From OLB6 sp964525565 (GTDB taxonomy: Bacteria > Bacteroidota > Ignavibacteria > Kapaibacteriales > Kapaibacteriaceae): a DNA stretch of 64,000 nt. Below, piece after piece: positions 1-9,010 of the stretch (positions within the stretch are counted from its first letter, which is position 1; every line of letters begins with the position of its first letter). The stretch lies in contig CAZGHI010000001.1 in assembly GCA_964525565.1 (NCBI GenBank), positions 74,899-138,898 of the forward strand, read 5' to 3'. The position numbers and the translations under genes were made by a program. The notes under the pieces were generated by a model. The model saw only the letters and a list, made by a program, of their open reading frames with translations. It did no database searches and was not told the DNA's origin.

Positions 1-351
1 TATGCACATGCCCGCATATGTTCAGTTCTTCGCAGAGCCGAACAGTGGGTACCGTCAACTCAGAACATAAACCTGGAGCCCCTTCAACATCAGCGTGAAA
101 TTGAGCTGGTGGCAGCACTCAGTCGCTTTCGGTCTGTACTCGAGCGTGCAACAGAGGCTCTCGAACCTCACATTCTCACCGACTACCTGCGTGACGTAGC
201 TACCCTGTATCACCAGTTCTACCACGATTGCCGCATCCTTGGCTCTGAACCGTCGTTGGAAACAGCCCGATTACTCCTTGCAGATGTTACCCGTCGGGCG
301 CTACGCAACGGACTGAGCATCTTAGGTGTGCAAGCGCCGGAAACCATGTAA
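1..351 (+). CDS. argS: Arginyl-tRNA synthetase, C-terminal end (partial)
   Basis: The frame is open from the first base of the window, so the 5' end lies outside it; 116 residues are visible. ArgS charges tRNA-Arg with arginine in the cytoplasm. The fragment opens with YAHARICSVLRRAE, typical of the helix leading into the DALR anticodon-binding domain. It then shows the DALR-type segments TDYLRDVATLYHQFYHDCRIL and ALRNGLSILGVQAPETM, which match the normal end of the family, so the 3' end is complete. An internal GTG at 109 could be mistaken for a start but is not one. It ends tail-to-tail with the thioredoxin-like gene, 46 bases away. Confidence 0.9.
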   Translation, partial: YAHARICSVLRRAEQWVPSTQNINLEPLQHQREIELVAALSRFRSVLERATEALEPHILTDYLRDVATLYHQFYHDCRILGSEPSLETARLLLADVTRRALRNGLSILGVQAPETM

Positions 352-397
352 AGAATTGTAAGTGTTTCCGCAGATATGTTCGCTGCGAATTACCCGC

Positions 398-955
398 CTA
401 CGTATTCTGTTTCCATTTTATTGAACACCCTATACTAGGGTATTGCTCGCGTGAAACCGGCTGTCCATTGCAGATGCTGTCGAGTGCATCTCGTAAGTCA
501 GATCCGGTTACCGGCTTGCCATTCCCGGGAGTGCTATCGTCAAATCTTCCACGATACACACAGTGTAAGGTAGCATCGAATACGTAGAGGTCAGGCGTAC
601 ATGCGGCATCATATGCACGTGCAACGTCCTGCGAACTATCGAAGACGTATGGAAAAGGGAAGGCATATTTGCTGGCGAATGCCTTCATGTTATCCGGTGC
701 ATCGTCAGGATAGGTTACAGGATCGTTAGAAGAGATGGCAATGAACCGAACCCCTTTTTTCTGGTACTCCGTTGCAAAGCGAACAAATTCCGTTATGATG
801 TGCACAACGTAGGGGCAGTGATTGCATATGAAAGCAACAACAGTTGCTACTGCTGGGCTCCCTTCAAGACGTACCGCTTCGTTTGTAGTAACATCTGTGA
901 GCGTAAAGTCGGGTGCACGCGTCCCCAATTCCATCATCGTTGATTTCAGTGCCAT
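398..955 (-). CDS. Thioredoxin-fold redoxin, peroxiredoxin-like family
   Basis: This 185-residue protein begins with the AhpC/TSA-like signature RAPDFTLTDV. It has a CNHC redox motif (Cys44 and Cys47) inside FICNHCPYV, followed by FIAISSNDP, CTPDLYVFD and YRGRFDD. These segments fit the PRX-like thioredoxin family, often annotated 'thioredoxin family protein'. It has no signal peptide, so a cytoplasmic thiol-disulfide role is likely; the substrate is unknown. Met1, Met7 or Met8 could each be the start. The gene is divergent from the DUF4505 fusion, with only 52 bases between start codons. It ends in TAG, which shows that UAG is an ordinary stop in this genome. Confidence 0.85.
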   Translation of the reverse strand: MALKSTMMELGTRAPDFTLTDVTTNEAVRLEGSPAVATVVAFICNHCPYVVHIITEFVRFATEYQKKGVRFIAISSNDPVTYPDDAPDNMKAFASKYAFPFPYVFDSSQDVARAYDAACTPDLYVFDATLHCVYRGRFDDSTPGNGKPVTGSDLRDALDSICNGQPVSREQYPSIGCSIKWKQNT

Positions 956-1007
956 GGTGCGAATTTCGTACGTTGAATTCTTATTGTCAGTACTACAATC
1001 ATAAGCA

Positions 1008-1877
1008 ATGTCGAGAGACTACTACTACGAACTTGACGCGTTAGGTAATCTTCGAATCGATGGGACCGTGCAGACCGATCCGTGGTTTGTTGATTTTTTC
1101 TTTCGCAGGCTTGCGCCAACAGCGAACCCGCATTACCCGGACTATCCATACGTAACAAGATGCGGCGATGAAATGAACTATCTGAAGCCTGCTGACACTC
1201 CCATTGTGTACACAGGATTCGACGGTGTCCGCCTTTATTACGCTCATTCACTGAATGTGCCATTTCACCCGAATAAACTTTCTTACTCGGAAAACGGCGT
1301 ACTCTATCATTGGGCGCATGTTGGAGAACGTGGTCGGATTATCCCTCAGGTGGCTATGGCGATTGCCCATCATATTGAACCGTGGGGACCTTACTATGCA
1401 TTTCGAGATCAACATCGGCGACGGCTGATTCCCCTTACACCAATTGAACGTGCACAGGACATTACCTTTCTTCGGCCAAAAGAACAAAATCAATGTGTTG
1501 TTTGCGGCGAAGCAAACCCAAACTCGTTTTTACTGACCTTCGTATTTGATCATCGTACACGAAGTGTTCGAACGTACATCCGTCCCGACGAGCGCATGCA
1601 GGGATCCTTAGGATCGGTTCATGGAGGAAGTATTTCACAGCTCTTAGATGAAACCATGGGGAAATGCATAAGCGTTCAGGGTATTCGGGCTCCTACGGCA
1701 CAGTTGAACGTTCGATTTCGGTCTCCGATGGTTCTCGAGCGGGAGTATGAGGTCCGCGCCAACATCAGAAATGTACAAGGCCGAAAGTTCTTCGTATCTG
1801 GAGAAATACTTGATTCCGTTGATTCGTCTGTAGTCGCCGACGCTGAAGCACTCTTTATTGCACAGACAACATCGTGA
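1008..1877 (+). CDS. DUF4505 (UPF0598/C8orf82-like) domain fused to a PaaI-type hotdog thioesterase
   Basis: Two unrelated domains share one uninterrupted 289-residue frame. Residues 4-145 resemble the DUF4505/UPF0598 family (human C8orf82): an N-terminal YYYELDALGNLRIDG, FFFRRLAPT, a conserved CGDEMNYLKPADTPIV and LSYSENGVLYHWAHVGE. Residues 160-287 are a PaaI-like hotdog thioesterase with a leading CVVCG CxxC (163-167), the active-site loop GSVHGGSISQLLDE (VHGG at 204-207) and VRFRSPMVLEREYEV. Members of this thioesterase class usually hydrolyse acyl-CoA; the function of DUF4505 is unknown. The next gene starts with GTG at 1874, overlapping the stop, so the two are probably co-translated. 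The domain calls are from memory of the families; the fusion itself is visible directly. Confidence 0.8.
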   Translation: MSRDYYYELDALGNLRIDGTVQTDPWFVDFFFRRLAPTANPHYPDYPYVTRCGDEMNYLKPADTPIVYTGFDGVRLYYAHSLNVPFHPNKLSYSENGVLYHWAHVGERGRIIPQVAMAIAHHIEPWGPYYAFRDQHRRRLIPLTPIERAQDITFLRPKEQNQCVVCGEANPNSFLLTFVFDHRTRSVRTYIRPDERMQGSLGSVHGGSISQLLDETMGKCISVQGIRAPTAQLNVRFRSPMVLEREYEVRANIRNVQGRKFFVSGEILDSVDSSVVADAEALFIAQTTS

Positions 1878-3157
1878 ATTCATCAAACATTGTTTTGTTC
1901 AGTATTGTTCTGGGTCTTGTATTCGTAACCCTCGACGCCTACTTTCTGAACAGATTTCAGCATTTTGCCAGAAAGCATGCACTGAATCCATTGTGGGTGC
2001 GCGTACTTTGGATCGTGGGTGCATGCGCTGCTATGCTCTACGTATATGTTGCTTGGCGGCGGCACCTTTTCCGACTTGATGGTCTGGACCTACCATTATT
2101 TATGGCCGTCTGCCTCTGGTATCTGCCAAAACTGCCAATTGCCATTATTCTTTTTTTCATACAAGCAGGCAGGTGGTTGCGTTCAGCATTTCGGAACGTA
2201 GCGAGAACGCTGACGGCAAAAAAGAATGTTGATGCCGATGGCAATGCTGCAAGCACTCTGCCAAGTCCGTCACGAAGGAGTCTGCTGGGAAAGGCTGCCT
2301 GGAGTGTTGCTTCGGTTCCATATGTAATTGTTGCCAATGGCATGCTCAACACGCTATACGACTTTACCATTCTGCATGAAGAGATTACGCTATTAGGGCT
2401 ACCTAAGACGATGGATGGTTTTCGCTTGTGTCAGATAAGCGACCTACATGCCGGATCGTTCCCGGATCGTTTGCCTTTTCAGAAGGCTGTTAGTATGATC
2501 TTGTCAGAACGACCTGATGCTGTTGTTATTACCGGCGACTTTGTAAATGCACACCCTAATGAAATGGCGATTATCTCATCGGAACTTCGGAGATTAACAA
2601 ATGCTGTTCCGGTATTTGGAACTCTTGGGAACCACGACCATTACAATTCGCCTTCTGACCATGAGCGGTTAATTTCAATGATACGGAATACGGGCATTGA
2701 CCTTTTAAATAATGAACACCGAATAATCGGAGACAGAAGTGGTTGCTTCATTCTAGCCGGTATTGATAATGTTGGATTCCGGCAGAACTTCGGCGACCTT
2801 GATAAAGCATTGCAGAACATGGATGGAACAGATCCCGTTGTTCTATTGGCACACGATCCTACATTTTGGGATAAGTCTGTTGTTGGAAGATACTCAATAC
2901 CGCTAATGCTTAGCGGCCACACACATGGAGGTCAGGTGAGTTTTGGTATTCCGGGTCTTCAGCTTTCGCCGGCCAGCTTTGTGTATGAACAAGTAGCTGG
3001 CCGATATCAAAAAGGAGAACAGATTCTGTATGTAAATAGAGGTCTCGGTACAGTTGGCCCACCTCTCCGAATCGGGATACCTCCGGAGATTACCATCATC
3101 ACATTGCGCGCGCCATTATACTCGGACAATGTGGCATACATGACTTCTTCGTCGTGA
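1874..3157 (+). CDS. Membrane-anchored calcineurin-like metallophosphoesterase (YaeI type)
   Basis: This 427-residue protein has three or four hydrophobic N-terminal helices (about residues 5-25, 40-60 and 75-100) and then a basic linker. A metallophosphoesterase domain follows from about residue 180. All metal-binding blocks are present in order: SDLHAG (DxH), GDFVNAH (GDxx), GNHDHY (GNHD), LLAHDP (H) and SGHTHGGQ (GHxH). The layout matches YaeI-like integral-membrane phosphoesterases, some of which act on lipid-linked phosphates; the substrate here is unknown. It starts with GTG inside the stop region of the upstream fusion gene, so it depends on that transcript. It runs convergent to the M20 gene, with a hairpin between. 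Confidence 0.85.
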   Translation: MNSSNIVLFSIVLGLVFVTLDAYFLNRFQHFARKHALNPLWVRVLWIVGACAAMLYVYVAWRRHLFRLDGLDLPLFMAVCLWYLPKLPIAIILFFIQAGRWLRSAFRNVARTLTAKKNVDADGNAASTLPSPSRRSLLGKAAWSVASVPYVIVANGMLNTLYDFTILHEEITLLGLPKTMDGFRLCQISDLHAGSFPDRLPFQKAVSMILSERPDAVVITGDFVNAHPNEMAIISSELRRLTNAVPVFGTLGNHDHYNSPSDHERLISMIRNTGIDLLNNEHRIIGDRSGCFILAGIDNVGFRQNFGDLDKALQNMDGTDPVVLLAHDPTFWDKSVVGRYSIPLMLSGHTHGGQVSFGIPGLQLSPASFVYEQVAGRYQKGEQILYVNRGLGTVGPPLRIGIPPEITIITLRAPLYSDNVAYMTSSS

Positions 3158-3181
3158 CGGGCTGACCGCTACTCCGTGCAC

Positions 3182-3205
3182 AAAAAGATGCGCATAAAGC
3201 ATCTT
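3182..3205 (-). terminator. Rho-independent terminator of the M20 amidohydrolase gene
   Basis: A 7-bp perfect stem (AAGATGC at 3185-3191 and GCATCTT at 3199-3205) encloses a 7-base loop. A run of A on the left becomes TTTTTG after the hairpin when read on the minus strand. It lies directly after the M20 stop codon and may also slow transcription of the plus-strand phosphoesterase gene that ends at 3157. Confidence 0.6.
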
Positions 3206-3208
3206 CAG

Positions 3209-4417
3209 CTAGTCTGTGGCCAGGTACCGCATAGCTACCGCAGCCAGCATCTGTGCTCCTTTTATCATTGCCGACTCGTCGGGTGAAAATCTAGGGTGGT
3301 GGAGGCCAGCGCTGACGGTACTGTTGCTTGGGCGTCCTCCTAGCATCCAAAAACAGGATGGGATAATTTCGGCGTAGTAAGAGAAGTCTTCTGCCCACAT
3401 CTTGGGCTCAAACTCACGAACGTACCCATCTCCAAAGACCTCTTCTGCCACCGACCGTGCGAATGCCGTTGCATGAGCATTGTTAACAAGTGGAGGGTAC
3501 CCTTTTGTGATTTCAACGTGACTTGTACATTGAAACAATGCACAATAGTCACGTACTTGCTCGGTTATCACCTTCCATGCCTCTTCCCGCCACGCACTGT
3601 CGAACGATCGTAGTGTGCCCTGTAATACAACAGACTCCGGTATTACGTTGAAGGTGGTGCCACCATGGAAACTGGTTATCGTTAATACACTCGGTACGAG
3701 TGGATTCTTCATTCGTGAGAGAACACCCTGAAGGTGTTGCACCAGACCTGCGGCAGTAAACAACGGATCGTGTCCTTTATGCGGTTGAGCTGCGTGGGCC
3801 CCAAAACCGTGTATCGAAATTGTTAATTCATCTGCCGATGCCATCATCGGTCCACTCACAAAGGATATCACTCCACTTTCCTGATCGGGATCGATATGCT
3901 GACCGAACATTGCTTGCGGACGCGGCGAATCGAGAGCCCCTTCCGCAATCAGTAAGCTGGCGCCGCCTGGTGACTTTTCTTCGCCTGGCTGGAACACCAG
4001 GACCACAGTGCCACCTAACTGTGATTCGTTCTCTTTTAGCAAACGAGCAGCACCTAAGAGCATGGCAGTGTGAGTGTCATGTCCACAAGCATGCATTACT
4101 CCAGGATTCTGTGAAGCAAATGGAAGGTTCGTTTCTTCGGTTATTGGGAGTGCGTCAATATCAGCTCTAAGACCAACGCACTTTGTTCCCGAGCCGATGG
4201 TTGCAATAGTTCCTGTAGTTGCCGCAATTCTATACGGAATGGCCAGCTCGTCAAGTTGTGCTCGAATGAATGAACTTGTTTGAACTTCCTGGAAGCTTAG
4301 CTCAGGATATTCGTGGAGCCGCCGACGCGTTTGGATGAGGTAGTTCACAAACTCTGGAGTTGCTGCATCCGTAATTGATTGCATCGTTGTTTTATTCAGA
4401 ATCATACTTGGCATCAC
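3209..4417 (-). CDS. M20 family amidohydrolase (possible N-acyl-amino-acid or N-acetyl-DAP deacetylase)
   Basis: This 402-residue metallopeptidase-fold hydrolase carries the M20D signatures RRRLHEYPELSFQE, GLRADIDALPI, MHACGHDTHTAMLLGAARLL, FQPGEEKSPGG and GQHIDPD. The dimerisation domain with the GFGAHAAQPHKGHDP segment lies in the middle. The family removes acyl groups from amino acids such as hippurate, IAA conjugates and N-acetyl-diaminopimelate. Its 5' end overlaps the dapF 3' end by 26 bases if GTG 4417 is used; ATG 4414, 4405 or 4384 are alternatives. The overlap with dapF makes a role in the acetylated branch of lysine/DAP synthesis attractive, but this is inference from position only. 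Confidence 0.85.
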   Translation of the reverse strand: MMPSMILNKTTMQSITDAATPEFVNYLIQTRRRLHEYPELSFQEVQTSSFIRAQLDELAIPYRIAATTGTIATIGSGTKCVGLRADIDALPITEETNLPFASQNPGVMHACGHDTHTAMLLGAARLLKENESQLGGTVVLVFQPGEEKSPGGASLLIAEGALDSPRPQAMFGQHIDPDQESGVISFVSGPMMASADELTISIHGFGAHAAQPHKGHDPLFTAAGLVQHLQGVLSRMKNPLVPSVLTITSFHGGTTFNVIPESVVLQGTLRSFDSAWREEAWKVITEQVRDYCALFQCTSHVEITKGYPPLVNNAHATAFARSVAEEVFGDGYVREFEPKMWAEDFSYYAEIIPSCFWMLGGRPSNSTVSAGLHHPRFSPDESAMIKGAQMLAAVAMRYLATD

Positions 4418-5222
4418 CTGTGAGATCTATACTTGTAATGGTATCACCGTCGTGATTAATGGTTACTGTGAGGGGGCGTTGACTTGGCGGCATCAGCATA
4501 ATCTGATCGGGTGTGCGATGGGTTCTCCACAAGGCAATAGCCGAAGCTACAGCACCGGTGCCACAAGCACCGGTGATCGCTTCGACTCCGCGCTCAAACG
4601 TAGCAATGTTTACCTTTCCTGATTCTGTTACTTCAACCATGTTAACGTTACAGCCGCGCGGAAAAACAGGATGGTGGCGAATGGCCATGACGGAACGATG
4701 CGTATCTGACAATGGCATGTCGATTACCGCATGGTCGCTTTGAACGAATACATAATACACAGAAAAGTCAACATCACGCAGTGAGCCGGGAGCATACTCT
4801 TGCTCTTGCAGCGGGGAGGGAAGTCGAACTGTGATCTGGTCCATAGTCTCAGATGCGGTGAAAGCCGTGTACTCAACACCATTCAGCACAAACACGATTT
4901 GATTGTGTTCGAGAACACTTCCATTGTCTAGCGCAAATCGTACAGCGCAGCGGGCACCGTTGCCACACATCATGCCGTAGGAACCGTCGGGGTTGTAGTA
5001 ATCACATATAAACGAATGTGATTTCGGGTCAATTACGAGAATGCCTTCTACATTCTTGTTGTCTGGCCTTGGCAGTGTTCGTATCAACGTTGGGACGACC
5101 TCCACAGCCGAGTTCGGTGCCAGCCCTATCGCTTCTGCTTCTTTTCGGAGACCCACGATAAATGTATTTCCGGCGCCGGACATATGACGCCAACCATCGG
5201 ATCGAATGTTCACTATGCACAC
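4392..5222 (-). CDS. dapF: Diaminopimelate epimerase
   Basis: DapF interconverts LL- and meso-diaminopimelate for lysine and peptidoglycan synthesis in the cytoplasm. The 276-residue length is normal. The N-terminal SGAGNTFIV motif and both halves of the two-cysteine active site are present: MCGNGARC in the first lobe and ITGACGTGAVA in the second. The substrate-binding CDYYNPDGS is also present. The ATG at 5222 is used; it leaves about 12 extra residues before the usual start point, so a slightly shorter protein is possible. It sits between an inositol-phosphatase family gene (31 bases upstream) and the overlapping M20 gene, all on the minus strand. Confidence 0.93.
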   Translation of the reverse strand: MCIVNIRSDGWRHMSGAGNTFIVGLRKEAEAIGLAPNSAVEVVPTLIRTLPRPDNKNVEGILVIDPKSHSFICDYYNPDGSYGMMCGNGARCAVRFALDNGSVLEHNQIVFVLNGVEYTAFTASETMDQITVRLPSPLQEQEYAPGSLRDVDFSVYYVFVQSDHAVIDMPLSDTHRSVMAIRHHPVFPRGCNVNMVEVTESGKVNIATFERGVEAITGACGTGAVASAIALWRTHRTPDQIMLMPPSQRPLTVTINHDGDTITSIDLTGDAKYDSE

Positions 5223-5253
5223 ATAGGAAAGGTGGATGTAGCAGTGTTATTGA

Positions 5254-6063
5254 TTATGACGATGAAAGAAGGTTTATGAGTTCCTGGTGTATAGTTCCAT
5301 TCGAAGCTACAATACTGTTCCGCTCAAGCACAAACGGCTGGTTCGCATAGTGTGTTACAGAACCGCCAGCTTCGCGAACCATCAGCGCGCCTGCCGCCAT
5401 GTCCCAAGGCTGCAAACGGACTTCGAAGTATCCATCAAATCTGCCGGCAGCAGTGTACGCTAGATCGAGAGCAGCAGAGCCTAACCGTCGGACGGGTAAT
5501 CCCAGCCGAAGGAGGGATGCAAACTGCTCGATGCAGCGGTCCGGATTCTCGCTTACATCGTATGGGAAGCCAGTTACCAACATGCTATCAGCTAAGGTAG
5601 CGGTTGATGAAACCTGTAAACGACGGTTATGTAACCAAGCGCCTTTTCCACGAATGGTGGAAAACAGCTCGCCAATCATGGGTGCATAAATCACACCAAG
5701 AGTAATGTTACCCTCCACAACGGCAGCGATGCTAACGCAAAATATCGGGATACCATGTGCAAAGTTTACTGTTCCATCCAGTGGATCTACAACCCATGTG
5801 AGTGCACGTGAACCATCGCGATGCCCGCCTTCCTCACCCAAAAACGAAGAGTTGGGAATCAATGATGTCAATTGTTCGTGAAGAAAACTCTCTACGCGGA
5901 TGTCAAATTCGGTTACAAGGTTGTGGCGGCCGGATTTGGACTGTACACTCATCGAGCTGCCGAATCCATCACGGAGGATTGCTCCCGCTGCTACTGCAAT
6001 GCTGCATACTTTACTCAACAATTCATCTTCANNNNNNNNNNNNNNNNNNNNNCGTTCATGCAC
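5254..6063 (-). CDS. Inositol monophosphatase family protein (N-terminus crossed by an assembly gap)
   Basis: The body of the protein is clear: FLGEEGG (metal-binding Glu), WVVDPLDGTVNFAHG (the DPxDGT signature) and WDMAAGALMVREAGG (the second signature with WD). This family dephosphorylates inositol-1-phosphate or related sugar phosphates, including fructose-1,6-bisphosphate and PAP, with Mg2+. An N run at 6032-6052 falls a few codons after the apparent ATG, so the true start and first residues are unknown; coding sequence is secure from about 6031 downwards. It is the first visible gene of a minus-strand group with dapF and the M20 hydrolase. Confidence 0.85.
   Translation of the reverse strand: MHEXXXXXXXXEDELLSKVCSIAVAAGAILRDGFGSSMSVQSKSGRHNLVTEFDIRVESFLHEQLTSLIPNSSFLGEEGGHRDGSRALTWVVDPLDGTVNFAHGIPIFCVSIAAVVEGNITLGVIYAPMIGELFSTIRGKGAWLHNRRLQVSSTATLADSMLVTGFPYDVSENPDRCIEQFASLLRLGLPVRRLGSAALDLAYTAAGRFDGYFEVRLQPWDMAAGALMVREAGGSVTHYANQPFVLERNSIVASNGTIHQELINLLSSS
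6032..6052. other. Assembly gap, 21 N
   Basis: A run of N lies in the N-terminal region of the inositol-phosphatase gene. The real sequence and length are unknown. Confidence 0.95.
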
Positions 6064-6162
6064 ATGCGTAACTGGATAGCTGCGTGCTCTGAAACACCAG
6101 CTTCATCGTTCCAATGTGAATGGCGACAGTATCTCGTTGCAGGTTAATATCTTTGTAGCTTC

Positions 6163-7838
6163 ATGATGATAACCCGAGCATTCTTGTTAGCTGGTGCGTG
6201 GATTGTTCTTTTATTGGTTGCCAGCGCAGCAGCGTTCACACAAACGCATTCTACCTTTTCGCGGGTTAAAAAAACCGATCGAAGTGCGTACTCCTACGAT
6301 ACAACGAATGCNNNNNNNNNNNNNNNNNNAAAGCTGCAGAAATTGCAAAAGGAACGGTTGGTCTTCTTACTCGTGAGGTAGATCCCAAAGCGTATGTCGT
6401 TGGTGCAGGTGATGTGTTATCGATTACCGTGTACACCACTGAGCCGATTCGTGTAGAAACGGCCATCACGCCTGAAGGTAAGCTTGTTGTACCGCGGGCC
6501 GGTGTACTGAATGTAAAGGATCTGACGTTGGATAGCGTACAGAACCTTGTGGCATCGGAAGCACGACGAATATATCGCGATGTGCAGGTGGATGTGTCGC
6601 TGCGAAGACTCAGACAGTTCAAGGTATATGTGCTTGGCGCCGTTGCTGTACCCTCGGTTGTTGTAGCAACGCCGGCCGATAACGTTTTTGATGTTTTGGA
6701 GCGAGCAGGCGGGATTCTTGATACCGGAGCGGTTCGTGGTATCATGCTCGTTCGTGAGGGCTTGTCGGAACCCATCCGTGTTGATTTACAGCGCTACTTT
6801 TCGTTCGGCGACACAAAGGCTAACCCTACGGTGCAGGGTGGCGACAAAATCATCGTTCCTCTGAGAAACGATAAGGATGTGATTTCTATTTCAGGTGAAG
6901 TTGCAAGCCAAGGAGAGTTCCCATTTCAAGAAGGCGATTCTTTGTCGACACTAATCCGCATGGCCGGAGGATTGTTAGCCTCAGCGATGTTGGATTCTGT
7001 TCAGCTTGTTCGAGTTCGCCAGGAGGGTGACTCGATGGAAGAGGTGGTACTTAATTTGTCAGAATGGAAGAATCGCCAGTTTGGCAGCGAGGCTTTGCCT
7101 GGGGATATGCCATTGCGAACAGGAGACCGGGTCTTCGTTCGGGAAATCCCCAAATGGAATGAGCGATCGGAAGTGGTTGTGAAGGGCGAAGTTCGATATC
7201 CGGGGCGGTATGCCATTATTCCCAACGTTACGCGTCTTACGGAAGTGATTCGCATGGCAGGCGGCTTTACTGAACAAGCATCACTGGAAGATGCTGTGGT
7301 TATCCGGGTGTCGGAAGTGAAATTGTTAGACAGAGAATACGAGAGGCTAAGGAACCTTCCGCCGTCAGAGATGAGCAAAGGTGAGCTTCAATACTATAGA
7401 ACAAAGAGCAGAGAAGTAAAAGGAGTAATGTCGGTTAGTTTCCCTGACCTCTTTATGCGGAATAAGCTTGACAACGATCCGGTAATGCGCAACGCCGACA
7501 GTATCATGATTCCTCCGAGAAACGTGTACATCAACGTAACGGGTTCTGTACGAACGCCAGGACGCATTGTTTATAAAGCCGGCCTTCAGTATATGGACTA
7601 CATCAATCTGGCCGGTGGGTTTGGCTTCCGTGCCGATAAGCAGGCTACGTTGATTATTAAGGTAAAAGGTGACCAGTTTCCGGCTGATTCAGAGAATTAC
7701 GAGCTTGAACCCGGTGACAACATCCTCGTTCTTGATGAGCCAGAAATAAAATTTATTGATGTCTTTACACAAGTTCTTACCATCGCTGCACAAATCGTAA
7801 CGATTGTAGGCGTTGTTCTTGCAATTGTACGGCTATAA
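6163..7838 (+). CDS. Polysaccharide export protein with multiple SLBB domains (Wza-like)
   Basis: The gene begins at ATG 6163 with a signal peptide (hydrophobic LLAGAWIVLLLVASAAA). It is interrupted by an 18-N gap at 6312-6329, after which the frame changes, then continues from 6330 (KAAEIAKGTVGLL). The Poly_export segment YVVGAGDVLSITVY comes next. Four SLBB-like repeats follow, recognisable by KVYVLGAVAVPS, ISISGEVASQGEF, VVVKGEVRYPGRY and INVTGSVRTPGR, each followed by an AGG turn. A hydrophobic helix closes the protein (IAAQIVTIVGVVLAIV). Such proteins form the periplasmic/outer-membrane channel for capsule or exopolysaccharide. The Wzz-like gene follows after 2 bases. A second SLBB protein lies at the far end of the window. 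Confidence 0.88.
6312..6329. other. Assembly gap, 18 N
   Basis: The gap lies inside the SLBB export gene. The signal-peptide half and the SLBB half lie in different frames across it even though 18 is a multiple of three, so the true missing length is not 18. Confidence 0.95.
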
Positions 7839-7840
7839 TA

Positions 7841-9010
7841 ATGACGAAAAGCACCGACCAACCGCTAACGCTACTCCAACTGTATAAAAACGTATTTCCC
7901 TTGTACGTACGCTATTGCATTATTGTTGTTGGCATTATCCTCATTGTTAGTTTCATTGTACCGGCTTCGTTTACCTCTACCACAACAATCTTGCCGCCAG
8001 ATGAAAAGGAAAATGCGACGGGTCTATCAGCAATGTTACAGGCTACGTCGCTGTCTTTTGGTGCACTAGGGAGCACGAATAAACTTAGCCTTGTTTACGC
8101 AGAAATCCTGGATTCCAGAACGCTAATCGAAGGAGTAGTGGACACACTGCAACTGTTGCAAAATAGCCTGTTTTCAGGAATGGAACGTGAAGATTTAGTA
8201 GAGTACTTGTCAGATCGAATAGATGTTGAGAGTAGAAAAACAGGAAGTGTTGTGGTCGAGGCAACAATACGATCTGGTTGGTTACCGCTGTTCACAAGTT
8301 CTGACGATTCAGCCCAGGTTCTTTGCGCCCGAGTGGCGAATGCATGCCGAACGGTGTTAGATAGAATCAATCGCCAGCGAGCAACCAATAAAGCACGAGT
8401 AACGCGAGAGTACATTGAGCGTGTTCTGCTGCAGACAAAGCAGGAGATTGACTCAATTCAATCTGTAAAACAGAGGTTCCAAACGGAGCACAAAGTGCTG
8501 GCACTTGACGAACAGATGATGGCACTTGTTAATCATGCAGTAACGGTTGGTACCGAGATGGCTACGGCTGAATTGGAACTGGCAATCGCTAAGCAGGACT
8601 TTGCTGTAACCTCACCTCAGGTCCAACTACTAGAAAAGAAGCTTGCTGCACTTAGGGAGCAATACGATCGAGTACAATCGGGAGGACTGGTTTCCGGCGA
8701 TGGTTTCTCGATACCATTCAATCAGGTACCCATGTTAACACGAAGGTTTACTAACCTTGTCCGTGATCTCAAGATTAAAGAGCAGATCAATGCCTTCCTC
8801 GAAACCCAGCGTATGGAGCAGATTATACAAGAGGCTCGCGACATTCCAACAGTTGTTGCACTTGATGTAGCCGTTCCGCCCAAGCATCGATCTTTTCCCC
8901 CGCGTTTTCTTGCTTCCATATTGGCTGTTATGGTTGTTACTCTGGTTTTTCTTATTGGCACACCACTTCGGCAATCCTTGTTATCAGCTCCCCAGTCGGC
9001 TGATGCCTAG
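7841..9010 (+). CDS. Wzz/GumC-like polysaccharide chain-length determinant
   Basis: This 389-residue inner-membrane protein has one transmembrane helix near each end (about residues 18-38, IIVVGIILIVSFIVPASF, and about 353-375, FLASILAVMVVTLVFLIG). Between them is a long helical periplasmic region containing TKQEIDSIQSVKQRF and a proline-rich approach to the second helix (AVPPKHRSFPPRF), as in Wzz proteins. The proteins set polymer length and contact the Wza-like channel. No C-terminal tyrosine-kinase domain is present. It is spaced 2 bases from the SLBB gene, so one operon. It ends in TAG and overlaps the 3' end of the SpoT-like gene by 4 bases. Confidence 0.85.
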   Translation: MTKSTDQPLTLLQLYKNVFPLYVRYCIIVVGIILIVSFIVPASFTSTTTILPPDEKENATGLSAMLQATSLSFGALGSTNKLSLVYAEILDSRTLIEGVVDTLQLLQNSLFSGMEREDLVEYLSDRIDVESRKTGSVVVEATIRSGWLPLFTSSDDSAQVLCARVANACRTVLDRINRQRATNKARVTREYIERVLLQTKQEIDSIQSVKQRFQTEHKVLALDEQMMALVNHAVTVGTEMATAELELAIAKQDFAVTSPQVQLLEKKLAALREQYDRVQSGGLVSGDGFSIPFNQVPMLTRRFTNLVRDLKIKEQINAFLETQRMEQIIQEARDIPTVVALDVAVPPKHRSFPPRFLASILAVMVVTLVFLIGTPLRQSLLSAPQSADA

